This document shows, one piece after another, positions 20,342 to 32,301 of a DNA stretch of 64,000 nt. This DNA comes from Rotaria sordida (taxonomy: Eukaryota > Rotifera > Eurotatoria > Philodinida > Philodinidae). The notes under the pieces were generated by a model that made no database searches, was not told where the DNA came from, and saw nothing but the letters and a program-made list of their open reading frames with translations. The translations under genes were made by a program, and so were the position numbers. How positions within the stretch are numbered: position 1 is the first letter of the stretch; each line of letters opens with the position of its first letter. Where the stretch lies: NCBI GenBank assembly GCA_905250125.1, contig CAJNOL010000543.1, forward strand, positions 5,367 through 69,366, written 5' to 3'.

Positions 20342-23300
20342 TTAATTTTCAGCACAACATGGCTTTTTGGGTGAAGAATTTGATGTTGGTGAATGACCAC
20401 TCCAATATTTATTCATATTTTGTTGAGCACGTTCAAGCGTTTGTGATGCTAAACTACAACTTGATGTTAATGATCGAGCTGAATTTACTGAAAGAACATC
20501 ATCATCTATTAAAAACAAAGAAAAAATGAAAAATATATTTGATAGAATATATATCAATTTATTTGTGAAACACGATCTAATAGGAATGCTGAAGTACATA
20601 AGATAGAAATTTGCACCTCCTTGAGATTAAGTATAAGAATGAGGAAGAAATGTGTCCCAAAATAGAAAGAATAAAACAATCTCCTTATGATTGGTAATAG
20701 CAGCTACATTGTGTTTCACATTTTAATCCCTTAGGAATCGTGTTGATAACGCTTTACCTTTACAATGCGTATGATAAGTCTGACCATAATTTCCATTAAG
20801 TGTCTGTAAATGATTTTGAAATGAAGATTTTGATACAGGAGTATGTTGATATTGTTGTCTATTATCATCTCTACCATAATAATATTCTGTTACTTCATCT
20901 TTAAATCGACTACCTGGATATGAACAATCTATTACAAAATGAATCTTTAATATGTCAAAAACAAAAAAAGAAGTAAAATTCAAGATTATTTACATTCATT
21001 CATGCTTGTATAAGGACGTTTATCAAATATATATGTATCATAACTTGGTCGACCAGTAGCATTATGAGATGCCTGATTAGTTGTTGCTGAACGACTAGCA
21101 AATGTATTGAATTCATTTGGCTACATGTAAAAAGAAAAGAAGTGAAATCAATGAAAATATTGAAAAATGAATTTATACTTGAATTGTTTGTTGATTTGTT
21201 TGTGATGAAATATAATCATTGTTTAGATTATTTTGTTGTCGTTCACTTGACATTGGTGAATGTGTTCCTGTTCCTCGAGATTCTTGTTTTTTTGATAATC
21301 CTTTACGAATAATATTCTTTCGACATGAATCTCTAATTTAAAAAAAATAAAAACTTTCAATTCATAAGAAATAAAATAATAATAATAATAATAATACGAA
21401 CATATCTGAATTTGTTTCTTGACTATAAATACTTTCTGAATCCCAGGACATATGCTGTTGAATTGATGATGAACCAAGATTACGTACAAAAGCTTTTGTA
21501 GCTACACCTGGTTGTTTTGGTGGTGGTTCATCAATATAAACAATACGATCAGTTGGATGTTCAGTTTGTACTGTTTGATCAGTTTTAAATGTCCATGATT
21601 TTCCAGTTGGTCTTGATCTTAAACTAACAAAAAAAAGATAAAGAGTTTTTTTTTCATAAATGTATAAGATTTATATTTTTGTTTATTCTACTTGTCATAG
21701 CAAATTTGTTTATGTTGTTTTCGTCTTGCATCTTTTTCACGACGACGTTCACATTCAATACGTTCCCGTTCTAAATCACTATCACGAAAAAGAAAAACAA
21801 AAGTTCTTTCTAAAATATTCTCATATTTTAAATTCTAAATGATTCTCCAATCATTTCTTACCGATCAATTGAAATAACACTAATAGTATCACTATCATCA
21901 TCATCCCATGCTCGATAGTTATTATTTCCATTGAAGCCTGCTTGTAATTGAAGACTATAATCACGATTGAAATGATCTTTTTCCGCATTAGTACGATATT
22001 CATTAGCTCGTTTTCGTGTTGCCATTAATTCTTTATACCAAAATAGATTTGGATTGAAACCTGTTTCATCCTAAATAAACACAATGAAAAACATGAACGA
22101 TTGAAATGAAAAACAAATAAAATAATTGATTTACTGCTGCTGTATCTTTATACCATTTACCATTCTTATAATCAAAACGCCAGAATGGTTTGTATGTTGC
22201 TTGATACTCGGATTTCCAACGTCTAACACAAAAACAAACAAATATGAAATTGAAAATTTAAACCTTTCAAAACCTTAATTTCCCATGTGGATATTTTTGT
22301 CGAAATTCATCTCCTAAATCAATATTTCTACCAATATCTTCATCATCTGTATAAGCATGGTCAACTTTTACAAATTCTTTTCGTCTCTAAATGTACCAAA
22401 TACAAACATAAATAAATATGCATTGAATTAGACATGCATCAAATTCTAAACTCTGGCTCGATGTTTGAGTTCAGATAATGTCGGGTATTCATCCAAGCGT
22501 TTCTTGAGCTATATTGACAATCATGGAAGTTCTCTAAGATTCAAATAGTTGTGAACATTGTTGAATTTTTCTAAGATCTCAGCAGATTAGAGCCCGTCGC
22601 GTCAAAAATTTTCAAATCCGAATCCAGTGGACTCTCCGGTAAACTTTTAGTTTTCAGATCATTTATTCCACTCTGTGTAGATCTACTATAGTCAAGCATG
22701 AAGTCTCTTAATTCTACTTTCTTTTATAAATTAACTGAAAATGACTGCATTCAATACCGAACCCAAACGTTCGGATTCGATGCATGCCTAAGTTGAATAA
22801 AAAATTTTACTCGTTCATCAACTTCTTCAGCTTCAAATGCTTTTCGTTGTCTTGGATCAATAATTCGTCTATGACATGCTCGATATTCATTTGCTTTATC
22901 TCTTTTTGGACGAAATAGTTTTGTTGAATCCATAGTAGTTCGTTTTGCGCGTTGTTTATTTGCATGAACATCAATTTCTAAACGTGATGGTGTATTGACA
23001 CCTTTAGAAATTTTTTTCGATGGATTAACTATAGATGATGGTTCTATTAGATCCGAACGTCGATCACGCTGAAAATATTATTTTAAAAACATAAATTTAA
23101 AAAAAAATAAAATCTAACCCATTGAGAATTTTCAATAGGTTTTTGATCAGTAACTGGAATATTTGGTGGTTGTTTCCAATTAATATATTTATGTTTATAT
23201 TCACTTTGTGGTTCAATTCGTTTCTATTTTATTCAATGACAAAAGAAAAACAAAAGTTTTCTATTATAAAAAAAAAAGATATAATTTACTCTATGTCGAG

Positions 23301-26300
23301 GAACATGGGAAACACTAGCTGCTTTATCGAGTTCCTAAATATCAAAAATTATAATAATATGAATAATATTCTATTTTCTATTTTCACATACAGTTTGAAT
23401 ACCACATGAATGATTTTCATTTTTACGTCGTCGTCGTCGTATTACAACCTATGTTTAAGAGTACAATTAATCTTGTATAGATATAAAACTTTATCTTCAA
23501 TGTATTTATATTCAAATTAAAACATTGAATTATATCGTTCGTGCAGGTATGGAAGCCCGAGATTTAATTTTCATAAACGATATGATGTTTTTATTTGGCA
23601 CCTCGGTTTTTATCTCAAAAACTTTCGTCATCTTTTTGCTTGAAAAGTTCGCTTTTTTGATCGTGCAAGCTAGAATTCTCAGTGCATCTTTACTCTATAT
23701 ATTTAATTGGTTTTTTTTGTGAACGAATATGTCAAGATGTGAGGCATGACAGTGTTCTTTTTTTGAATTAATCTTTTCTCACTATTATATAAAAGAGCAC
23801 TTTTATAATTAGAGTACCATTTTTTGAGAGCTTTTCAAGACAGTGAATTTTACTTCTCTCAAAAAGTACGAATTAAAAATGATGGCTCTGCCATGTTTTG
23901 CATCTTGACATGGTCTTTGGGACAAAAAAAACAATTAAGTATGTAGAATGAAGGTCTACAGAGAATTTTGGGTTGCCAAATGAACTATGTTTGACCCTTA
24001 TTTTTCAAATATCTTCAGAATGCGTCATGATATAAGGCTGAAAATGTCATGAAATTTGAATATACCTGGGGCAAGATCGCTTTTTGAGAGACCTTAAGCT
24101 TTTATCTCCTTGGGCACGTGAGTAATCATTTGTAGAATGATTGCAGAAAATAAATGAAATCTGAAATTGAGGAATTTTGAGAACATGTCTCATAATAAAC
24201 TCTATAAACTATCATTTGATAAAAAAATTTTTTATGTTGCTCCATATTCGAAAAAAAAATTACAAAATCGATAAGCTTGGAAAAACTAAAAAGGTTGGAT
24301 TTTTTTGAAATAAAATTGTTTCTATAAAATACTATTCAAGAGCTTCACAAAAGCTAAATAGATAGAAAATGGTAAGATACAGAATGGTCACTTATGGTGG
24401 TTTCTAGATAATCAAAAGCTCTAGTTTTCAGTGCCTATGAATAAGATATAAAATTTGCTTCGACCACATGTAATGATAGAGCGAATAATTCTCTATCAAA
24501 TAAGACGTTCTTAAGCTCTCTACAACATGCTTTTTGGTTCAGTCGTTCTTCCTCTTCTAGCAATCTCTGGAGCGACAAACGAGAGTATGCCTGATCAGTA
24601 TTGACATATCGGAGACACCTATTCTCTATTTCAATAACTGTTTCATTGGTGGCTGTCCTGAAATCGCTAGTGGATGTGAAAGATTACAAATAAATCTAAG
24701 CTGTTTAGCGAGTTACAAGTTTCTATGTGTAGGATACTAAAACACAGTGGAAGTTTCACCTTCATTGTCAAAAAAAACAAACTTTTGGGGTAACATCTCT
24801 CTGAAATTACTCTGAAAATATAAATCAATCAACATTACAAATTTATAGTTATGCTTTTCCCTCTAAAAACTACAGAATTACTAAACTTTATCTTCTACAC
24901 AACTAACTACAAACACAATTAGAAGACACAATGTATGTTTTATATTACTTCTCGAAGTGTTTATTCGAAGGTATTCGATTGTTTTCAGTGATGAGAACTA
25001 AAGTTTCGTAAATAGTTCAAAAATAATTTTCTTTGCAGAAAGTAACTGCAAAAAAACCGTTTTTGAACTTTATTAGAAGGAACTCGCTGATAGAAAGTTG
25101 CCAAAGGATTTTGCCTGGAAACTGATCTCTCCTTATCAGAAATCTCAAGTTCATTTCAACATTGTTTTATCTGAGGTAAGCAAATCGATATGTTAATAGT
25201 GTAGTCAGATTCATCTGATGTCCTACTTGTGGTATAATAAGGATTGAACGATATGAGATACCCTGATTTTTTTTTCTTTCATAACAACATTGAGTGAGAA
25301 AAAGCAACTTATATCCTATTTTATGGGAGTAATAAAAAAAAAAGAAAACGAAGCAGTGAACACATAATAACTAATTTTGAAATAATACATGTCTTTTTGA
25401 CATATATTATCAAATAATTACTACTTCTTCTTTGAAGAATTATATAACCATTGCAGACATTTTTATCTATAAAATAAATATTATTTTAACTTCGCACATG
25501 ACGAAGTTTACAATAAATGCATCAATTGAATTCTTGATTGCGCCTCTCTCTGATCAATAGTGACAATACAATCCATTTTTTCATCAATCTATATTACATC
25601 ACAAGCCCCATTTACTAATTAAAAAATTTTAATTTTTGTGGAACTCACATATATTTTCGACAAAAATAGTGAGTGCAAGTTTAAATCGAATTTTTTGTGA
25701 CTTCCACGGCTCTAGACCCTAGCAATCGGAAGTGAAAGGAGAAAAACCAGAGATCATTGTGTACGTTTCCATAGCAACGGAGGGAGGATGTCTTTTCCTA
25801 GCAACAGAAAAAGATGCGTCAGTAATAACAATACTCTGATTATTCTCGAACTTCCTAGAACCTTCCGGAATATTCTACAAATCTAAGATTTCTAGTGTAG
25901 ATTCTAATTAGCAGGCTTTGGTATTTAATACAGCAAAAGGATCTTATTGTAGATGTCAATCAGTAGGACGGTGGTATTATTGATCTAGCAGAGTCAGAAA
26001 AGTATGAACTAATTGCATTCTAGGTTTAGGCAAAGCTAAACATTATATATCAAAGTTCAATGAGCGAAAGCACGGTGTGTTGGGAGATTAAACCCATGTG
26101 TATAGGAAGCTAGTTTAGTGATTGAACTAATGAAACAAAGAGTAAAATGATATTTACCACTTCCTATGGCATGCATCGTATATATTATAATTAGGAGAAA
26201 AGAAGTTATGTATTGAAGATGTATATGACAATGATGAAATTTCAGAGCGCCCGCATTGACTATAAAAACTCTTATAATTTTGATTTATTTATTTATCTTG

Positions 26301-27182
26301 CATTTCTCTCTGACAATATACCATAAATATATAACAATCAGAGTTTGTCAGTTTCACACCTTGGCCTATCATGAAGCCGCACTGCCAAGTTATTTTCAAA
26401 ATTATCGATTTTGTAAGTTTGATATTTTGAAAATGGAGCAATGTAACGCTATGTTCGTTTTTTACCGGGAGCTGGGCAGTTGCTCACGGATGTGGGTGCT
26501 GGTCTGCCTCTTCTCTCCATCCACACTCGTATTCACACCCATACGTATGTGTGCAAGTGCTCTAGCAAGTAACTGTCCTACGCCTTTTTTACCAAACAAG
26601 AGCTCATGAAGTTTACTATTTTTGTAATCGTTCTACAAATGATCACTTCAGTAACCAGTGAATAATAAATGGTTGAACAATATTTATTTAGAATGAAAAT
26701 CTCTTACTCTAGGTGAATCATTTATAACTGGATTTCTTAATTTATAAATAGCATTATCTTCAAATTTTTGATTTCTTCCTAAAACGACATATTCTTGTGG
26801 TTTAGCAATACGAGGATAATTTTTAAATGGTTGTTTCAATCGATAAAGAGATGACTGAGAAAATTTATCATTTGGTCCAATAACAACAAAATCATTATCA
26901 TCATTATAATAATAGCGATTTGGTGATAATCGACGACGACGTGTTGGTGATGATAATGAACGTTTGATTGGTACTGAACAAAAAAAAAACCAAAATTGAT
27001 AAACATACAAAAGAAAAAAAAACAAAAGACCTTCGCTTAATTTTTGTTCTTCAACTGAAAGTTCATGAAATTTTTTTGATGAACGATTTTGATAATTTCG
27101 TTGATATTCAGTCTAAATTTTATGATTAATAATTTTCTAAAAATGTTTTTTTTTCATTTTATATTCCTACTTGATACTTCAT
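20342..27182 (-). CDS. MDM1: MDM1-like centriolar microtubule-binding protein
   Basis: Sixteen exons on the minus strand, in transcript order: 27171..27182, 27031..27112, 26708..26973, 23392..23448, 23290..23334, 23119..23223, 22811..23068, 22274..22386, 22135..22222, 21862..22070, 21692..21778, 21402..21623, 21179..21332, 20994..21120, 20758..20928, 20342..20505. They total 2160 bases (719 aa), close to the roughly 710 aa I recall for vertebrate MDM1. The hallmark is a repeated (S/T/N)EYxxxFxW(K) microtubule-binding motif: TEYQRNY (residues 5-11, matching the usual N terminus), SEYKHKYINWK (161-171), NEYRACHRR (249-257), SEYQATYKPFWRF (317-329) and NEYRTNAEKDHF (365-376). The C terminus has ERAQQNMNKYW, also MDM1-like. 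MDM1 localises to centrioles and cilia and restrains centriole duplication in vertebrates. Intron 3 is 3.3 kb and holds transposon debris; the other introns are short. A Tc1-like relic and a MITE sit inside introns without harming frame. Gene identity rests on motifs only. Confidence 0.75.
20609..20750. repeat. Dispersed repeat, copy 1 (in MDM1 intron)
   Basis: About 140 bases match a segment at 49396-49535 in the same orientation: shared runs include 'aggattaagta', 'gtccc.aaatag', 'agaataaaacaatct.cttatgatt' and 'agcagctacatt.t.tttcacatttgaatccc'. No coding content; a short transposon or SINE-like fragment is possible. Confidence 0.6.
22428..22791. mobile_element. Short MITE inside MDM1 intron 7
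   Basis: The ends are inverted: TTAGACATGCATCAAATTC on the left against the complement of a right end ending in GATTCGATGCATGCCTAA. Length about 364 bp, non-coding, more GC-rich than the rest of the intron. A stretch inside ('aaaattttcaaatccgaatcc') resembles one near 56810. Confidence 0.6.
23690..24080. mobile_element. Decayed second copy of the Tc1-like MITE
   Basis: The inner part (about 23690-23950) is an inverted repeat, and the right arm to about 24080 matches the right arm of the element at 1406-2137: shared 'gctctgccatg', 'gacatg.tctttcg.acaaaaaaa..aatta', 'tacagagaattt.ggtt.ccaaat' and 'gacccttatt'. The left arm beyond 23690 is lost or scrambled. It lies in MDM1 intron 3. Confidence 0.6.
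24081..26479. other. Remainder of MDM1 intron 3
   Basis: AT-rich non-coding DNA inside the 3.3-kb intron. It contains an X-box-like site at 25765-25778 and a CCTAGCAAC nearby, otherwise nothing recognised. Confidence 0.4.
25765..25778. promoter_or_regulatory. X-box-like RFX site in MDM1 intron
   Basis: GTTTCCATAGCAAC fits the RFX X-box consensus (RYYNYY-WW-RRNRAC) at every position. RFX factors drive ciliary genes in animals. Its place, over 1 kb inside the transcript, is unusual for a promoter X-box, so this may be an intronic enhancer or chance. Confidence 0.35.
26480..26555. repeat. Telomere-like hairpin in MDM1 intron
   Basis: A short G-rich part (CGGATGTGGGTGCTGG) is followed by CCTCTTCTCTCCATCC and a C-rich part with CACACTCG and CACACCCATAC. 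Same architecture as the other members of the set. Confidence 0.5.
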
Positions 27183-27445
27183 GTTGCGGTTTATATAAAA
27201 CAAAAAGAAACTATCAAAAAGCGCTACCCTATCGTCTCATAGATCATATCGTTGTCATATCAACATAATAGTTCATAAGATATTTATTATCATTTATTAA
27301 AAATTTTTCTATTAAAAATTTTTTTCTTCGGATTTTTAAATAAATAATTTTAATATAAAAATATACTAATAGCGACATCTAGTAATCAAAATAAAACTAG
27401 GAAGGTCGTTTTGTTGTTTTGTATTCATTCAATTCCGACACTACA
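27183..27445. promoter_or_regulatory. Bidirectional promoter, MDM1 and divergent gene
   Basis: The two start codons point away from each other across 263 bases, so both promoters must lie here. The near-palindrome GTTGTCATATCAAC at 27251-27264, 69 bases upstream of the MDM1 start, resembles an X-box with one mismatch to the consensus. The rest is AT-rich. The divergent gene may therefore be co-expressed with a centriolar gene. Confidence 0.55.
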
Positions 27446-30400
27446 ATGGGAAAACGTACGAGTAGAAAAAGGTTGTCCCCAATATCTGATTCAGGTGTTT
27501 AATAAATACTTCCTATTATATATGTAAATATATATATATATATATTCCTTTTTGTTTTAGCTTCAAAAGCAATTGATATAAAAGCTCGAAAACGTATTGA
27601 AGAACTTTATGAATTAACTGATGAAATAATCAATGCTTATAATGAAGTAAATGAAACATATGTTAATAAAGTTTATCGAAAATATAAACGATTACAACAA
27701 GCAAATAAAAAATTAAAACAACAACTTAATCATCATCATTGTGCAGGTTGCACATGTACCATTCCATTGAATGAAGATATACAAGAACTGGAAGAAAACG
27801 AGGAAGACGATGATGATGATTATGACGATGATGATGATGATTATGAGGATGATAATGAGAATTTTATGATACGTAAACAAGGTAAAGAATATAAACACAA
27901 AGAAAAATCATCTTCATCATCTCCAACAACACATTCCATAATGACACGAAGCAAAACAAACAATCGTTAGTTTAGTTCAATTTTTAAGTTTATTCTTAGA
28001 TTTTTCAAAAGTTTTTCTTTAGCTTTTATTATATCCGATATTGAAGATACACAAAATTTTGATGCTAATGATAGTCGATTTACTAGTAAGTTTAAAAGAT
28101 ATTTAAATGAAAAAAGACGCATACACACGTTTTTTTTTTATTAGAAAAAATTCGTGATAATAATGATAATGAAAATGGTGATAATAATGACGGTGATAAT
28201 GAAGATGACACATCTATGGTTATAAATCAAAATGAAAATGAAACAACAAAAGATGATAATCAATCCGAACATGAAGTTGAAGAAGAAGGTAATACTATTA
28301 TTTGAAAAACTCAAGAAATCAGAATCACTTGAATTTTATGTTCTTTTCTTATCGAAACAAATAAGTACTTTAGTTGGACGAAAAAAAAATCAAGATTGCT
28401 TTATTTCATTTTGTAAAAATAGTTGACCAGAGAACATTTCCAAGTGTCAATATGCTTGTTTTTTATCGAGACTATATGCATCAGATAGATCCGAATAAAT
28501 TACGAATGTCCTAGAAAGATTTTGTCTGTATAATGATCTCAACTAGATTAACTTCCATAAACAATTTCAAAATTTTCGAGCAAAATCTCTCCAAGATAGG
28601 AATTTTTCCTTCGCATTGAAAGATTCATATTTCGGAAAGGCTGTATCCAAAAATTCTGCAATCGTTTACGCAAGATAATGTTCGCACCAGAATTAAAGGA
28701 GAATGAGCGTAATATCAATAACTCGACAGCGGTAACAAGTATCGATCTGCAGTTTTCAACAATTGAAAAAGAAGAACTCTAGACAGCTTTTTATCTGATA
28801 CTATTTTAAAATCTGTCATCTTCGCAAAAAAAATTAGAAACAATTACATGAAAATGATATTCCGTTTCGATATAATGTTCATTTTAACATTGACTTCAGA
28901 TCTATAGATCAAGGTAGGGATTTTAAAATAATTTTGTCTTATATATTATCAAACAAAAACATGCTCAGAGTGCTCTTGATGGGATTTCTGAAAACTACAG
29001 CTCGCGAACTGTTGTTGTTATCGATTTATTGAGTTTGCATCCACTTCTCTATAATTCTGGTACGAATATTAATCTAGCGGAAGTGTTGATGTAGAGAAAG
29101 TTTCAAGTCAAAATTCGATATTTCATTTGGAACAAGTTGTAAACATCAATTCTTTCTAGGATATTCATAGTTCATTAGAATCTACATGATACATATAGTC
29201 TAGACACAAAAGCTAATTAACATTTAGAAATGTTTGTTCGTAAGTTGTGCATATTTGTTAAGGTCTAGTATGATCATTACGGTTAACAAGCATGAAGGCC
29301 TTTTCAAAAATTAATCATTTGTGTATACATGAATATTTTTTTTTCCTTTCAGTCAATTGTAGAAACTATTCGACCGTAAATTATGTAATTTAAATTGCCT
29401 CTTATGAATTTATTGAAAAAGAAAATAATGAATAAAAATGTAATAGAATTTACATTTGATGGCAGAAATATTTTATGTTTTATTTTCTTCTTAATCTTTT
29501 TTATATATTTATTTCGAAACATGAGATTGACTCATAAAAAATTCTAGTCTATCATATTTATCAAAGTTATATCGTATTAGAAACTTAATATTTGCATTCT
29601 TCAAATATTTGAACTCGGCATGAACTAGAAGAAAAGCCTGACATACTGCTCAATTTTCATAATAATTAACTCATGTCTTTTTTTTGAAAAGATATAACAG
29701 AACACGTTGAGTTCTATAAATATATGTTCATGAAAGAAATATTCAAACCTTCTATTTGAAATAAAATTTACAAAAAAAAGAAACTATCAAAATTAATATG
29801 AAGAATTATGAATTTTTCTATGTGGAAAATCCTACTTGAGTTTCTAAATAAAACTAGTTGCTGTTTTTTTTGTCGAATGTTCGTTTTGTTGTAGAATCTT
29901 GACAAGCTGATTTTTAGGTAGAATATATAAAACTGTATTTAGAAACATAGATTAGAGACTATTTATATATAATTTGATGACCAGTATTCAAGAACTGAGA
30001 AATAGAAATCGAACCACTTTCTGATGGCCAGACCCGTGCTAAGAACTCCTCATGTTCAAACAGTTCCGTCCAGCTCAAAATGGCACTATTTAAAGTATAT
30101 TTCTTTTGCAAAAAAAAAGATTTCTACATGATGAAATTTCATAATAAGTAATCTTTTTTCTGTTATCTTACATAGAAAATTTTACTTGAGAAACGAAATA
30201 AAGTTCGGACCGAGCGGTCCGACAGAAATTCAGATCCACTCGACCAGTAAGAAAAATCTCTCTGGACCAGACGACCCATTTCAAGGCTTCATAGGAATTC
30301 ACCACAATTTCATGATTGCTAAGCAAATAATCCACAATATATATTCGCTCCTACATCCATAACAGCGAAGATAGGGACGAAGATAAATTTGTAGGCGTAC

Positions 30401-32301
30401 AAAACTATTGCAAAAAATACATCACTGTAATTATCATTAATATTGAAACTGTGACAGATTTGATAGTGGATTCTCTGAGGAGTTTTTATAGATCTATTGA
30501 TGGTTTCTTAACAATGCAGGAATTTCTATTTTCTAGTTCGTGGACACTGTTGATTTTTTCTAGGAAACATTTCTCGGATATTCAACACGTTTCAATGTTT
30601 TATCCACCATGAAAGCGGCGCTCCTCCAAAAATCGTTTTGACCTTCCAAGATTTCGTGATTATTGCTCTATATACTATGTGTCTGTGGTAGAGTTCGGCA
30701 GTATGCAAAAGACTGGAACGGAAATGTTGAATAATCAAATAGATACAAAAATTCTTAGATCTATGTTAAGAAATCTTCATTTTTTTATTGTTGACATTAA
30801 AGATTTCAGTCTATATGCATAATATTATTTTGATTAAGTACTGAAATATGTAACGTCTTTAATTTCAACAATTCAATGGTGAAAATTTTTTACAATAGAT
30901 TGAAAATTTTCATATCTATCTGATGATTTAAGGGGTTTGTTTCCACGTAATATTTTGGGAATCGTCGAACTCTAGTCTATGCTCCCAAAAACAGATATTC
31001 GCTCTGGTGGAGTTTTAAATCATTCTTCCGCAAGAGAAAATCTGTACAAAACATTGACGAATTTCTTATCATATTACATTAGAATAGTCTCAAATTTATG
31101 TTTCTCAATGCAGCTATTCTTGCTCGATCTAAAAATTACATTTTTGAGCTTCTAGAACAAAATAAATGTTCGAAAAAAAGTCGGGCAGATTGTCTCTATG
31201 GAAAAGTACATAGACCTTGTTACTTATAATAAGTTTTCATATTATTTCAAAGACAAACAATTTTCTTGTTGAACTCAATAAGTTCCATCTATTCATCTGT
31301 AAATATCGTAGACATTAAATTCTAATTTATATATATATACTAACTGACGTATTCGATTTATGAAGAAGTTCAAAGGAAACAACAAACTTTTATAAATTTT
31401 CCAGTTCACTATTTCTCTATTGTTCAAAAATAATGGTTATTTTTCCTCTTCAAAATTTCCTGTTTTTTTTCTAATAGTTGTTTTTGTGCCATGCCATAAC
31501 ATGCCACTCAAGATACACATCGTCATGACATCTTTAGAACTTTCATGCCTTGTTTTCTTGATGAGTGGTTTGATACAATGTTTTCAATTGAATACATGAT
31601 TGATTATTAGAATCTTTACAGAAAGATTATAAACATAAATTAAATAAGTTTCTAATCTTGACTATAAATTTAATGTGAACTTTAATATTTAATTCTTTTT
31701 TCTCATGACTTCACATAAATATAAATATAAAATTTATCCTTTTGAATAATAGCTAATAACTTCCTTAAAGATTATTAAATCATGTAAATTTTATTTTCTT
31801 TAAGAAAATAATTAAAATATATTGATAGTTTCATATGTTTTTTTTTTATCTATAGCTGATCAGAATAATGAAAATGAAAATGAAAATGAAAATGAAAATG
31901 AAAATGAAAATGAAAATGAAGATGAAGATGAAGATGATGGTATGGCTCGTTTACCATTAACTTTACAAGACATTATTCGAAAAAAAGCCAAAAAGAATAA
32001 GAATGCAAAATCTTATTTACTTCAAATTCCTCGTTATCCAGCATTGTGTGAATTTCTTCGTGATAGGTCTCGTACGTCGTTTGATCATCGTCCGAGTGAA
32101 AGTCAAGTTCGTCCACTTGTTGCAAATCATTTAAGTCAAAATTTAGCCAATGATGCCAAAATCCGTATGCGTTTACGTGATGAATTACGTGAAATACATC
32201 GATCATACATGAGAACATTCATGAATGATCCACATGCTCCTGGTGCTAAAATATCTTTCCATAGACATAGACGACTTAATCTTAAAAAGAGTCCTATATA
32301 A
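27446..32301 (+). CDS. Acidic coiled-coil protein, function unknown
   Basis: Five exons, 27446..27494, 27561..27965, 28023..28085, 28145..28288 and 31856..32301, total 1107 bases (368 aa) with matching phases. The N terminus is basic (MGKRTSRKRLS), followed by a helical, probably coiled-coil segment (about 20-65) and CAGCTCTIP. Long acidic tracts follow: Asp/Glu runs near 95-120, an Asn/Asp/Glu-rich middle, and an NE dipeptide repeat (NENENEN, exon 5) encoded by a perfect hexamer. The C-terminal ~115 residues are basic, with LTLQDIIRKKAKKN, SYLLQIPRYPALCEFL and LANDAKIRMRLRDELREI, and look like a folded helical domain. I do not recognise the family. A charge pattern of basic ends around acidic tracts suggests a nuclear, chromatin- or histone-interacting protein, but that is inference. 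Intron 4 is 3.6 kb and contains a foldback element. Confidence 0.75.
28424..29262. mobile_element. Foldback element in intron of acidic gene
   Basis: Inverted arms around a centre near 28843. Matched pairs: 'gagactatatgcatcagatag' (about 28470) with the complement of 'catgatacatatagtctaga' (about 29190), and 'gttcgcaccagaattaaaggaga' (about 28680) with the complement of 'ctctataattctggtacgaa' (about 29048). The right arm shares 'tcattagaatcta.atgat.ca.atag' with the element at 60959-61630, so they are one family. Non-coding. Confidence 0.7.
29263..31855. other. Remainder of intron 4 of acidic gene
   Basis: AT-rich intronic DNA. A palindrome CGGACCGAGCGGTCCG lies near 30206-30221, next to 'gaccag' motifs like those in the repeats at 46055 and 56470. 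Nothing else recognised. Confidence 0.35.
31869..31918 (+). repeat. Coding (AATGAA)n hexamer microsatellite
   Basis: About eight perfect AATGAA units in exon 5 of the acidic gene encode alternating Asn-Glu and run into GATGAA units encoding Asp-Glu. Length changes by whole hexamers keep frame. Confidence 0.9.
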
